DNA from: Bacteroidales bacterium
Lineage (GTDB): Bacteria > Bacteroidota > Bacteroidia > Bacteroidales > P3
DNA: 44,512 nucleotides
Assembly (NCBI GenBank): GCA_017428115.1
Contig: JAFRRK010000004.1
Coordinates: forward strand, 1-44,512
Reading direction: 5' to 3'
Positions 17,072 through 24,942 of the stretch are shown in pieces (position 1 is the first letter of the stretch; each line of letters begins with the position of its first letter). Under the pieces are notes generated by a model. The model saw only the letters and a list, made by a program, of their open reading frames with translations, was not told where the DNA came from and did not search any database. The position numbers and the translations under genes are program-made.

Positions 17072-17441
17072 GGTGCAAATTTACACAAAAATTTTGATTT
17101 ATATGCGGACTTATGAAAAATATTTGATAGAACACAAATTATCATGAATTTAACATGAATTAATTCACGAATAATTCGTGTACAATTTATGGCAATTCGT
17201 GTTTTTCAGATGAAAGATACGTTTTTTTTATGAAAAACGTTTGTGATTGGAAAAAAAAGTGTACTTTTGCATTGTCAATCCTCCGAGCCCTTGATGGGTA
17301 AGCGGGTGGGCGACAGGACATAACAAAAAAAGACGTTGAGCGAGACGTTTTATCTGCGGCACACGAATCTAGCAAGTTTAGTTCCCTAACTGAAAATCAG
17401 TAAGTTTGTTTCAATGCACACACTTTAACCCACAGAATGGA
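17072..17441. other. Junction region between host genes and prophage
   Basis: No gene is convincing here. The left half is AT-rich and holds a TAAATTTG box on the minus strand (17083-17076) very close to the radical SAM start, which would give an almost leaderless message. The middle holds a strong plus-strand promoter (17240-17269). The right half has a nine-residue reading frame from ATG 17294 and a small ACTGA/TCAGT hairpin at 17389-17401. The left attachment site should lie in this interval, but it cannot be fixed without the right end. Confidence 0.5.
17240..17269 (+). promoter_or_regulatory. Orphan Bacteroidetes promoter pointing into the prophage
   Basis: TTTG at 17240-17243 and TACTTTTG at 17262-17269 with an 18-nt spacer match the Bacteroidetes promoter well. 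Transcription would start near 17276 and run rightward, but the next gene (17442-17729) is on the opposite strand. It may drive a small RNA, or a host gene separated from its promoter by prophage insertion. Confidence 0.6.
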
Positions 17442-17729
17442 CTATTTTGAGGTGTCCGAGGTGGGCTTCTCGAACATCGGAAGAAACATCTTCCCCAGCC
17501 CCGTCATCAGCCACAAGGATGATATGCCGTACTCCGTTACCAATGGCACCAGCCAGTCGAAGTGCATAATCTGAATTTGTGGCTGCTTTCGTTGTTTGTA
17601 GAGATTGCGTTTGTCAATCCCATAGCGGTCGCAGAATGTCTGATAACCACGAATGTCTTTGCGCTCCTTTAGAGCGTCCATAGCCTCAAAGAAGCGGGCT
17701 ACTACTTGTTGGTCGATTTGTGTGTGCAT
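17442..17729 (-). CDS. Small HTH-type phage protein
   Basis: This 95-residue protein has the sequence FCDRYGIDKRNLYKQRKQPQ (about residues 31-50), which looks like a helix-turn-helix, followed by WLVPLVTEYGISSLWLMTGLGKMF. That last segment resembles the second half of XRE repressors, where a tryptophan-leucine-x-x-Gly-x-Gly motif is common. It is the last gene of the lysogeny operon, 21 nt after the nuclease-like gene. A DNA-binding regulatory role is likely, but the target is unknown. Confidence 0.65.
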   Translation of the reverse strand: MHTQIDQQVVARFFEAMDALKERKDIRGYQTFCDRYGIDKRNLYKQRKQPQIQIMHFDWLVPLVTEYGISSLWLMTGLGKMFLPMFEKPTSDTSK

Positions 17730-17750
17730 ATCATATATATTTAAGTGTGA

Positions 17751-18836
17751 TTATTCGCACCAGTCTGGACGATGTTCCTGCACCCATAGCACCCTCTCCT
17801 CGTCCTGGTTCTCGCCACCTATCAGCATAACGGTTACTATATCTCTGATGTCCTTTGAGTAGTTGGCCACGTCAGCCGGTGTGTCGATGTATTGTTTATC
17901 GTCTTTGGGGTGGCAGTAGAAATGAAACGATTGCGGCCAGTACTTTCCTACAGCGACCCACTTGGCATAGTCCGTGAACTTGAATTTGATTATTGGCCAC
18001 CATTGACTCCCATCGAGCCGAATGGAACTGTAGGCAGACCCGACGAACAACTGCACCCTTTCCGGCGAAACAACGTCTTTGAGAATGCCTTGCACGATAG
18101 ATAGGACTTTCTGCTCTCCAGTCGTAATGGTGGGTTCCGCTGGAGTAACGTCGCATTGGCTTTTGGTATGCAACACACACTCCTTAATCGCCTTGGCCAG
18201 CAACGGCTTCATCCTCTCTCTGACGGCCCTCGACGGCACCTGTCCGTAGATACGTCTGGCGAATAGCGTTACAAGGTCAAAGGATGGCTCTGCCAGTTCT
18301 TGGCGCACCTCTTCACGGAGTGCGTTCAAGCATTTCATATCGTTTGCTTTCTCCATAATTATTTTCTCATTAAAAACGTCTTTACAGAACATTTCCAGCC
18401 CATTTAAGCCCTCTTCTGTCAGTCTATCTAACTCCACCACCAAAAATGGCTCTTCGTCCATTAAATTGGGTTTATCGAGGTCTGAATAGAAGCGGTATTC
18501 AATGCCGTTTGTCAGCACCCCCAAATGGGCATCCGATGCAACAAAGTAACCCCTCAACTGGCTCACATAATAATCAAGGTCTTTAGTCCAATGTTTGCAC
18601 TCGATGAGTATAAGATGCTGACCATTGTGCTGGATGACATAATCCACCTTATCGCCGTTCCGTCTGATGTCGCAATCCACCTCTGGTACAACCTCTGTAG
18701 GGTCAAAGATATTGTAGCCGAGCAGCTGAATGACTGGCAAGATGAGAGAGTGTTTGGTTCCCTCTTCTGCCTTGCAGCATCTTTTAACCTCGGAGATATT
18801 AGAGGTGAATTGCCTCACAGCATCTTTGAAATCCAT
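17751..18836 (-). CDS. HsdR N-terminal-like PD-(D/E)XK protein
   Basis: The 361-residue protein resembles the N-terminal nuclease domain of type I restriction R subunits. Numbering from ATG 18836, the catalytic set is D65, E79 and K81 (KVDYVI...LILIECK). A WTKDLDYYVSQLRGYFVASD segment then resembles the conserved Q-Y motif region. I take ATG 18836 as start; a TTG at 18845 overlaps the upstream stop and would add three residues. No helicase domain follows. Placed in the lysogeny operon between a repressor and an HTH gene, it may act as a superinfection-defence nuclease. That is inference from position. Confidence 0.75.
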   Translation of the reverse strand: MDFKDAVRQFTSNISEVKRCCKAEEGTKHSLILPVIQLLGYNIFDPTEVVPEVDCDIRRNGDKVDYVIQHNGQHLILIECKHWTKDLDYYVSQLRGYFVASDAHLGVLTNGIEYRFYSDLDKPNLMDEEPFLVVELDRLTEEGLNGLEMFCKDVFNEKIIMEKANDMKCLNALREEVRQELAEPSFDLVTLFARRIYGQVPSRAVRERMKPLLAKAIKECVLHTKSQCDVTPAEPTITTGEQKVLSIVQGILKDVVSPERVQLFVGSAYSSIRLDGSQWWPIIKFKFTDYAKWVAVGKYWPQSFHFYCHPKDDKQYIDTPADVANYSKDIRDIVTVMLIGGENQDEERVLWVQEHRPDWCE

Positions 18837-18841
18837 AGTAA

Positions 18842-19267
18842 TCAATCTTTGGCTAACTTCTCTTCCAGCAGAGCAATGAGACGGTCAATCTGCTTGTCTT
18901 TGTTTTCGAGCAGAGTTATCAGTCTATCCACGTCGGATTTGCCCTGCTTCTCTTCGTTATTTATCTGAACCACATCACCACCGACATTATTCCCGATGGC
19001 GGTATTGGCCGAATGTTCTACAGATATGGTCGGCTCTGGGCGTAACATTTCGCCCTCGCCGAGGAACAGCCATACCTTGCTAACTCTTGGGAAAGCACTC
19101 AAAATTTTATTAAGAGTTCCATCCCCTGCCGGTTTATTGCCAGTACAAATACTGCTTGCAAGTTGCTCGGACATACCGAGTTCTTGGGCAAATTTGCGGT
19201 TATCATCACCGCAGAACACACCTCGTATTTTACTAATACGCAGGCTTAAATCAGTCTTTTTTGCCAT
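18842..19267 (-). CDS. XRE-family phage repressor (CI-like)
   Basis: The protein has 141 residues. The N-terminal half contains an XRE helix-turn-helix (FAQELGMSEQLASSICTGNK, about residues 26-45) and a WLFLGEGEM segment, usual in Bacteroidetes phage repressors. The middle has NTAIGNNVGGDVVQIN, and the C-terminal about 35 residues are a Leu/Asp/Lys coiled coil (VDRLITLLENKDKQIDRL), probably for oligomerisation. No Ser-Lys peptidase domain is present, so RecA-type self-cleavage is not expected. It heads the minus operon and faces the early genes across a 198-bp control region. Confidence 0.8.
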   Translation of the reverse strand: MAKKTDLSLRISKIRGVFCGDDNRKFAQELGMSEQLASSICTGNKPAGDGTLNKILSAFPRVSKVWLFLGEGEMLRPEPTISVEHSANTAIGNNVGGDVVQINNEEKQGKSDVDRLITLLENKDKQIDRLIALLEEKLAKD

Positions 19268-19465
19268 ATCGATAAACCATTTTAAGTTTTTTTAACATTC
19301 TTATATCATCTACACCCTCAATGTCTTAAAGTATTTAGTAACCATAAAAATATTATTTTTCTTTTCACTAACCAAAAATTTACTATTTTTGCAAATCATT
19401 TCCATACTAAAAACAGTGCAAAATTACGAAGAAAAATTGAAATAAACAGAAAATTTTAAGAAAAG
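19268..19465. promoter_or_regulatory. Lysogeny/early divergent control region
   Basis: This 198-bp AT-rich region separates the repressor from the first early gene. It contains AACC-bearing motifs that may be operator half-sites: AAACCAT near 19275, AGTAACCAT near 19338 and CTAACCAAA near 19368. An early promoter box lies at 19384-19391. The operator idea is inferred from recurrence only. Confidence 0.5.
19384..19391 (+). promoter_or_regulatory. -7 box of the early promoter
   Basis: TATTTTTG matches TAnnTTTG, 74 nt before the first early start codon. The -33 element is only approximate (T-rich near 19357-19362). A repressor site overlapping the AACC motif just upstream would be well placed to silence it. 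Confidence 0.5.
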
Positions 19466-19690
19466 ATGGAAAAAATAATTAGCGAAGTAAAAAGAAAACG
19501 AACCGAAAGAGACACCGCCCTCATCGCAGACTATGAGCAGGCAATGGAGAATGGTTCTGACAAAACCGCAGTATATGAGTACCTTGCGGAAAAGTACGGC
19601 TTGAAACGTGCTGCTTCTGTCTATATGATTATTAAGAAGCATTATGACCGAGAAAACCCTAAACGTAAATCTAAAAGTAATAAAAGATGA
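19466..19690 (+). CDS. Small basic early phage protein
   Basis: This 74-residue protein is rich in Lys and Arg. It has a possible helix-turn-helix of the form KTAVYEYLAEKYGLKRAASVYM (about residues 32-53) and a very basic C-terminus. It occupies the position of Cro or another early regulator, the first gene right of the control region. Its stop overlaps the next start by 4 nt (ATGA). No specific family was recognised. Confidence 0.6.
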   Translation: MEKIISEVKRKRTERDTALIADYEQAMENGSDKTAVYEYLAEKYGLKRAASVYMIIKKHYDRENPKRKSKSNKR

Positions 19691-21618
19691 ATGTAGAATT
19701 AAAGGAAATCCACCCGAGGAACTTCCGCTGTTTCGATGACCGAACATTCAATTTTGGTCATAACACGGTGGTTCGTGGTACGAACGGTGCCGGAAAATCG
19801 ACGCTGTTCGATGCTTTTACTTTCACTCTGTTCGGAAAGGACAGTAATGGTAGAACCGATTTCGGCTACAAACGCCGTGCTGCCGATGGCAACATCATCC
19901 ACGAACTGGAATACGGCTGTGAGGTTGTGTTTGATGTGGACGGCAAGGAAAAACGCTTCGAGCGTGTAGTTGTCGAGAAATGGGTCAAACCTCGTGGCTC
20001 CAAAGAAAAGCAGTTGCAGGGCAACGAATGTGCCTACTATGTAGACCGAGTGCGTTGTGCCACCAAAAAGGAGTATGATGCTGCCGTTGCTGCCATAGTC
20101 AGCGAAGATGTGTTCCGCATTATGACGGACGTGTATTTCTTTATGTCGCAGAAAGACGACTACAAGAAAGCAATGCTGCTGAAAATGGCATACGGTACAG
20201 CGGATATTAACCAAGCCGACGAACTGGTAGTAAAAGATGTATTAGCAGAGTGTCCGCAGTTTGCCGATTTCATCAACCAACTCAATGGTACGTCCGTCAA
20301 GGATTTCAATGCCACCGTCGGCGCCAAAATCAAGGCTATCGAAGCGGAACTGGACGAGATACCGACGAAGATTGCTGCCAAGAAAGAGGCTATGCCTCCA
20401 GCCGAGGACTGGGATGCCCTACAGGGCCTCATCGACGAGAACCAGGGGCAACTCGCCGAAATCGACAAACAGATTACCGACGAGAACGCCAGACAAGCCG
20501 GTGCTACGGAAGCGGCCAACAAACTCCGTTCCGAGAAGAGTAATAAAGAATATGAATTACTCCAGCGAGAGAACGCTATCCGAACTGACGTGAACAATCG
20601 AGAGGCAGCGATCCGTCAGCAACTGGCACAAATCGATGCTCAGATAGGTAGTGAGACAGCTGTGAGGGAGCAGAATTACAAACGCCTTTCAGCCGACCGT
20701 GCTATGGTCGAAAATCTTGCTGGCCAACTGGCAGAGAAGCGTAAGCAGTTTCGGGCTATCAAAGATGGTACATTCCAGTTCACCGATGCAGAATTATACT
20801 GCCCCACTTGTGGCCACCCCTACGATAAGAACAAACTCACGGAGCAGAAAATCATCGAGAATAAGAACCAAGGTCAAGCCATCAGAGCCGATTATGACCG
20901 ATATGTTCAAGAGGTGTCGGTGCTCGAAAAGAAAGTGGCTGACTCCGATGCCATCATTACCAACCTCCAGCAGCAAAAGGCTCAAATCAATTTCCAGCCA
21001 GCAGACGTTGCCCAGCTGATTGCCAACGATGCCACCTGCCAGTCCATTAGACAACAAATTGAGGCCATCACAGCCCAAATAACGGCCTCTACAGCCCCTC
21101 AATCCACCTCAACCCTCATCACTACCAAACGTGAAATTGAGAGCAAAATACAAGGTTTCCAGCAGCAACTCGGAGCAAAGGACACCATCGCTCGTATCGA
21201 GAAGCAAGTGGATGACCTCGAAAAGAAACAGTCTGCTCTCAATAACGAACTTGGCGACCTTGAAAAGAAGCAGGATGAAGCCAAGGAGTTCCAGAAAGCC
21301 AAAGACCGCCAGTTGATGGAGCGTATCAACCGCCTCTTCACCATCGTTACTTGGGATTTTGTCTCGGAGCAGTACAATGGCAATGACAAAATCGCTTGCA
21401 ACTGCTATGTGGGCGGTATGCCATACGCAGAACGTAACCACGCTGGCCAAGTGAACGCTGGCCTTGACATCATCAACGCTCTCGCACGAACCGAGGGTGT
21501 ACATCTACCCATCTTTATCGACAACGCAGAAAGCGTAGTTGAGTACATACCTACCGATAGCCAGAAGATACTGCTGGAGGTGGATGCCTCTGCCAAAGAA
21601 CTTGTATTTGAAATGTAG
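19687..21618 (+). CDS. Rad50/SbcC-like AAA ATPase
   Basis: This 643-residue SMC-type ATPase has an N-terminal Walker A GTNGAGKS (residues 31-38), a long coiled coil, and a zinc-hook-type CPTCGH with Cys at about 372 and 375. After a second coiled coil comes a C-terminal half-domain with the Walker-B-like LPIFIDNAES (about 609-618). It lacks a partner SbcD nuclease gene in the window. Phages use such proteins with annealing proteins in recombination and replication, and a RecT-like gene lies about 1 kb downstream. The signature and D-loop details are not fully canonical, so whether it works alone is unclear. Confidence 0.85.
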   Translation: MNVELKEIHPRNFRCFDDRTFNFGHNTVVRGTNGAGKSTLFDAFTFTLFGKDSNGRTDFGYKRRAADGNIIHELEYGCEVVFDVDGKEKRFERVVVEKWVKPRGSKEKQLQGNECAYYVDRVRCATKKEYDAAVAAIVSEDVFRIMTDVYFFMSQKDDYKKAMLLKMAYGTADINQADELVVKDVLAECPQFADFINQLNGTSVKDFNATVGAKIKAIEAELDEIPTKIAAKKEAMPPAEDWDALQGLIDENQGQLAEIDKQITDENARQAGATEAANKLRSEKSNKEYELLQRENAIRTDVNNREAAIRQQLAQIDAQIGSETAVREQNYKRLSADRAMVENLAGQLAEKRKQFRAIKDGTFQFTDAELYCPTCGHPYDKNKLTEQKIIENKNQGQAIRADYDRYVQEVSVLEKKVADSDAIITNLQQQKAQINFQPADVAQLIANDATCQSIRQQIEAITAQITASTAPQSTSTLITTKREIESKIQGFQQQLGAKDTIARIEKQVDDLEKKQSALNNELGDLEKKQDEAKEFQKAKDRQLMERINRLFTIVTWDFVSEQYNGNDKIACNCYVGGMPYAERNHAGQVNAGLDIINALARTEGVHLPIFIDNAESVVEYIPTDSQKILLEVDASAKELVFEM

Positions 21619-21619
21619 T

Positions 21620-21889
21620 ATGGAAATAAACCGCGACACAAGGATTATCGACCTCACCTGCGGAGAGTTGGAGGATTTAATAAAGAACATTATCAGTAAT
21701 TCGACAGAGCGGGTGCTGGCAGATAGTGATAAGTACGCTTACGGTCTTGCCGGAATAAGAGCCCTCTTCGGCTGCTCCAAAAGCACGGCAGAACGGCTAA
21801 AGAATGGTAAAATCAAGGCGGCTTGTAGGCAGTATGGCAGAAAGATAGTCGTGGATAAAGATAAAGCATTGAAATTGTTTAACTCATAA
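21620..21889 (+). CDS. DUF3853 family DNA-binding-like protein
   Basis: The protein has 89 residues from ATG 21620, one nucleotide after the ATPase stop (TAGT-ATG). A longer frame begins at 21539 but would lie inside the ATPase gene. The sequence YGLAGIRALFGCSKSTAERL (about 43-62) followed by KNGKI and GRKIVVDKDKAL matches the DUF3853 pattern. That family is common in Bacteroides mobile elements and resembles AlpA/excisionase-type winged HTH proteins. A regulatory or accessory role is likely. Confidence 0.75.
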   Translation: MEINRDTRIIDLTCGELEDLIKNIISNSTERVLADSDKYAYGLAGIRALFGCSKSTAERLKNGKIKAACRQYGRKIVVDKDKALKLFNS

Positions 21890-21901
21890 ACGTATATCAA
21901 A

Positions 21902-22552
21902 ATGAAAGAATTTCTTGCATTAGAAAAAGCCCTCAATCACGGCTTCATTCTGACACCCGATAAGGGTACGAAAAACGAGGAAGGCAGCTACGTTGCCACC
22001 AACAGCGAACAACTCGGCTCCGTCATCAATGACGAGTGGCGAGACCTCGACCCAGAGGCAAAATTGTTCCTTACCACCATCAACCCTGCCCAAACGGTAC
22101 GCAGAGAGGTGAAAGTACCTACCAGCGGTGATGCTATCATCAGCATCTACGACGGCCCAGAAGATATTGAGGGTGTCCGAGTGCAAGCCCTTGGCGAAGA
22201 TTTTGTCATCAGTCTGCACGATGCCGAGAATGGCAAGGATAACTTCACCTACGACGAGGCAATGCAGTGGCTCAAAGACCACGAAACGCAGACGTTCAAC
22301 CGCAAGCAAGCGAACATCATTTGCATCTACCTCGATGAGATTAACGACAAACTTGAAGAGGCTGGTGGCGAACGCTTCGCAGAAGATTGGTACACAACCA
22401 ATGAATTGTACATTCCAAGGGGTTCGTGCGCTGATTACTCTGCGAACCACTCGTGGTACTTCCACGGTACGTACGGTGCTTTGAGCGACGTCAGCCGTTA
22501 TTGCACCTACTTCCGTTGCCGTCCCTCCCTCGCTTTGCCTCTCCCGGCTTAA
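21902..22552 (+). CDS. Phage protein with C-type-lectin-like, DGR-like C-terminus
   Basis: The protein has 216 residues. The first about 130 have no known family. Residues about 160-216 read like the DUF1566/C-type-lectin end of phage display proteins: WYTTNELYIPRGS, then a stretch rich in Tyr, His, Ser, Cys and Asp, then RCRPSLAL. In codons 176-208 nearly all codons end in C or T (28 of 33 by my count), and only 16 of 99 bases are A. That is what adenine-directed mutation of AAC-type template codons leaves behind. A GC-rich hairpin follows the stop by 16 nt, as in known diversity-generating retroelements. No reverse transcriptase is in the window. The location among early genes is unusual for such a protein. 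Confidence 0.65.
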   Translation: MKEFLALEKALNHGFILTPDKGTKNEEGSYVATNSEQLGSVINDEWRDLDPEAKLFLTTINPAQTVRREVKVPTSGDAIISIYDGPEDIEGVRVQALGEDFVISLHDAENGKDNFTYDEAMQWLKDHETQTFNRKQANIICIYLDEINDKLEEAGGERFAEDWYTTNELYIPRGSCADYSANHSWYFHGTYGALSDVSRYCTYFRCRPSLALPLPA

Positions 22553-22567
22553 ACCTTTAATCTTTTT

Positions 22568-22591
22568 CCAGCCCGCTTTCGGGCGGGCTGG
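22568..22591 (+). terminator. GC-rich perfect hairpin after the lectin-like gene
   Basis: CCAGCCCGC and GCGGGCTGG pair perfectly around the 6-nt loop TTTCGG. No T run follows on the plus strand, so it is weak as an intrinsic terminator. The position just after a lectin-like 3' end also suits the hairpin that many diversity-generating retroelements place beside the variable region. Confidence 0.55.
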
Positions 22592-22622
22592 TAGTTGTTA
22601 AATCACATAATAAGAATAAGAA

Positions 22623-23549
22623 ATGGAAGAAAATCAAAATCAAAACCAAAATCCAGAGCAGGCCCTGCAAGCCTCGAATGGTAACGCCGTACAAACGACG
22701 TTCAATTTCTTTGACCCGAACCAGTTTGCCACGATGCAACGGTACTGCAGAATGTATGCCAGCAGCGACCTCGTGCCGGACAGTTATAAAATCACCTCAC
22801 AAGAGAGTGAAGCCAAGGCCATCGGCAACTGTATGATTGCAATGGATATTGCGCTCCGTATCGGCGCCAGTCCTCTGATGGTGATGCAGAATATGGTTCC
22901 CATCTACGGCAGACCGAGTTGGAGCAGCAAGTTCCTCATCGCCACCATCAACGCTTGCGGACGCTTCAAACCGCTCCAGTATAAGATGGTCAATCTCGGA
23001 AAGGTTGGTATGGTGGAGTACACCGAGTACGATGCAGTCTGGGAAACCAACCCCACAACTGGCAAAAAGTACAAAAAGAACACCGCCCGTACAGCCACAT
23101 TTGATGGCTCCAACCTCGACAATATCCAGTGCATTGCCTACACCACCGCGAAGAATGGTGAAGAGGTAATGGAGAGTACCCCGGTCAATATTGTAATGGC
23201 CATCAAAGAGGGGTGGTACACCAAATCTGGCAGCAAGTGGCAGACAATGCCAATCAAGATGCTCCGCTATAGAGCAGCATCATTCTGGGCGAATGAGTAC
23301 GCCCCAGAACTTTCTATGGGCATCTACACCATCGAAGAGAATGAAGATATAGGTACGGTGGATGGCGAAGCCGAGGTTATTCAGACCAAAATGAATAGTA
23401 TGCCTCGCACGAAAGTAGGTGTCGATGCTGGCCCTGCTCCGTCTGCTGGTCAGACAACAAACACGGCACCCACACCGACAGCACCCTCAACCTCTCAACC
23501 CACACCACCAACGCCTGCACCAACGTCAGACGATGAGCCTGGCTATTGA
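22623..23549 (+). CDS. RecT-like single-strand annealing protein
   Basis: This 308-residue protein has the RecT-like features IAMDIALRIGASPLMVMQ (about 76-93), VPIYGRPSWSSKFLIATI (about 97-114) and, later, MLRYRAASFWANEYAPEL. These segments correspond to the family's core repeats. The first about 25 residues are Gln/Asn rich, and the last about 45 are a Pro/Thr/Ser linker ending in an acidic tail, as in many single-strand DNA proteins. It would anneal complementary strands during phage recombination, probably with the Rad50-like ATPase. No partner exonuclease is obvious, though the VRR-NUC gene further on is a candidate. Confidence 0.7.
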   Translation: MEENQNQNQNPEQALQASNGNAVQTTFNFFDPNQFATMQRYCRMYASSDLVPDSYKITSQESEAKAIGNCMIAMDIALRIGASPLMVMQNMVPIYGRPSWSSKFLIATINACGRFKPLQYKMVNLGKVGMVEYTEYDAVWETNPTTGKKYKKNTARTATFDGSNLDNIQCIAYTTAKNGEEVMESTPVNIVMAIKEGWYTKSGSKWQTMPIKMLRYRAASFWANEYAPELSMGIYTIEENEDIGTVDGEAEVIQTKMNSMPRTKVGVDAGPAPSAGQTTNTAPTPTAPSTSQPTPPTPAPTSDDEPGY

Positions 23550-23556
23550 TAGCCGA

Positions 23557-23614
23557 TGAGGGGACGTGTGGCAGCGTGGTTTAGCCCATCGGGGTTCGAC
23601 TCCTCGACCCCTCA
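23557..23614 (+). ncRNA. tRNA-like element without an anticodon arm
   Basis: A 7-bp acceptor-like stem pairs TGAGGGG (23557-23563) with CCCCTCA (23608-23614). A 3-bp D-arm-like stem pairs GGC (23570-23572) with GCC (23584-23586) around an 11-nt loop containing GTGGTTTA. A 5-bp T-arm CGGGG/CCTCG encloses the canonical loop TTCGACT (23595-23601). Only about 3 nt lie between the D-like and T arms, so an anticodon arm cannot be formed. No CCA is encoded. It may be a decayed tRNA, an att-like remnant or a functional tRNA mimic. Confidence 0.55.
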
Positions 23615-23637
23615 CAACTTTTCAAAATAGGAAGAAT

Positions 23638-24366
23638 ATGAAACTGATTTGTTATGGTTCAAGTAGCCGAGGTAACGGCTACATACTCCAAGGCGAGAAG
23701 CAGACGCTTCTCATAGAAGCCGGACTGCCACTTTGCAACGTCCGGCAATTTGTCGATGATTTCGGTAAGATACAAGGGTGCATTATCTCCCACCGACACG
23801 GCGACCACGCCAAGTATATGGGTGATTTTATGAAAGCCGGTATCACTTGCTACGCCAACGATGATGTGTGGGATTACTACGAGGGAATGACGTACAAACG
23901 TGGCAAAATCAAGCAGCCCACAGAGACCACCGAGATTGGTGAGTTCAAGGTTGTGCCGATGTTCGCCCACCACGACGTTCCCTGCTGGTCCTACCTCATT
24001 CAGCACCCAGAAATGGGAACCCTGCTATTTGTAACAGATAGTGCCGGGTTCAACTGTTCTTTCGATGCCATTGACCATATAATGATAGAGTGCAACTGGT
24101 CAGAAGAGTGCCTCCAGCTTGCCATCGAAGAGGAACGCACGAACTGGTATGTTGCCAAGCGAAGCAGAGATACACATATGGGGTTAGAGGTGCTGCTGGA
24201 CTACCTACACTCCGAGGAGTGTTTCAATGCCTCAAAAGAGGTTGTTTTGCTCCATTTAAGCCACGAAAACAGCGACCCCAAACAATTCCAACAAATCGTG
24301 TCAGAAAGCCTAAATAAGCCCACCTATGTGGCCGAATATGGGCTGCAAATAGACCTCTCCAAATAA
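23638..24366 (+). CDS. Metallo-beta-lactamase-fold hydrolase
   Basis: The protein has 242 residues from ATG 23638, chosen because AGGAAG lies just upstream. An alternative GTG at 23566 would lie inside the tRNA-like element. The metal motif SHRHGDH (H52, H54, D56, H57) is intact. Further residues (MFAHHDVPCWSYLI, VTDSAG, HLSHEN) supply the other ligands of the family, which includes nucleases and other hydrolases such as the YycJ group. In phages such enzymes may act on DNA or RNA. The stop overlaps the next start (TAATG), so the genes are translationally linked. Confidence 0.8.
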   Translation: MKLICYGSSSRGNGYILQGEKQTLLIEAGLPLCNVRQFVDDFGKIQGCIISHRHGDHAKYMGDFMKAGITCYANDDVWDYYEGMTYKRGKIKQPTETTEIGEFKVVPMFAHHDVPCWSYLIQHPEMGTLLFVTDSAGFNCSFDAIDHIMIECNWSEECLQLAIEEERTNWYVAKRSRDTHMGLEVLLDYLHSEECFNASKEVVLLHLSHENSDPKQFQQIVSESLNKPTYVAEYGLQIDLSK

Positions 24367-24785
24367 TGGAAACCACGTTCATACTGAAACAGAATGGTCA
24401 TTTCGACATCAGTAACCTCAACCAGTGGTTCTGGAACGCTCCCGATGGCAACTACCGTGTCGAGATAACAAAGATACGCCGTAAGCGTACCCTTGACCAA
24501 AACGGCTGGCTCTTTGGGTGCATCTACCCCTTGCTGATGAAAGCACTCAACGATGAGGGTTGGGAATTTGTAACGGTACACCAGGTACACGAATTTTTTA
24601 AGAACCTACTCGGAAAACAGCAGTTCATCAACAAGCATACTGGAGAGGTGGTAGAACTGCCTCAATCGACAGCGGAAATGGACACGGTGGCTTTCTCTAC
24701 CTACTGCGAGAAGCTCCGTGATTATGGGCGCGAGTATCTGAACGTGGAGATACCAGACCCCGATAAACTTTGGAACCACAGATAA
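24366..24785 (+). CDS. NinB-like phage recombination protein
   Basis: This 139-residue protein has the pattern YRVEITKIRRKRTLDQNGWLFGCI near residue 30 and a TGEVVELPQSTAEMDTVAFSTYCEKLRDYG region. Both occur in phage NinB/recombination-accessory proteins with single-strand DNA binding, in particular the R-x-R-T-L-D-Q-N motif. The similarity is moderate. It starts within the stop of the hydrolase gene and is followed 1 nt later by a very small gene. A role in single-strand DNA handling with the RecT-like protein is plausible. Confidence 0.6.
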   Translation: METTFILKQNGHFDISNLNQWFWNAPDGNYRVEITKIRRKRTLDQNGWLFGCIYPLLMKALNDEGWEFVTVHQVHEFFKNLLGKQQFINKHTGEVVELPQSTAEMDTVAFSTYCEKLRDYGREYLNVEIPDPDKLWNHR

Positions 24786-24786
24786 G

Positions 24787-24942
24787 ATGAAAGTAATATC
24801 GAACACCGATTATGATAATATTGTACGTCTGCTGCCAAAGGTGCTGGATGGCATCACTTGGAACACGGACCTCAAAAGGTTCAATGCAGCACGTCAGTTG
24901 AGGAATATGCTCGACAAATGGAATAGGAACAAACCACAATGA
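24787..24942 (+). CDS. Small phage protein (51 residues)
   Basis: The reading frame starts with ATG one nucleotide after the previous stop and its stop overlaps the next gene's start by 4 nt (ATGA). It therefore fits exactly between two genes and is probably translated. The peptide begins MKVISNTDYDNIVRLL and ends with MLDKWNRNKPQ. It looks mostly helical and shows no known motif. Function unknown. Confidence 0.6.
   Translation: MKVISNTDYDNIVRLLPKVLDGITWNTDLKRFNAARQLRNMLDKWNRNKPQ

Noticed and set aside
17276-17441. Candidate tmRNA or tRNA attachment gene at the prophage junction
   Set aside because: No tRNA-like T-arm or acceptor pairing and no tag reading frame could be found.
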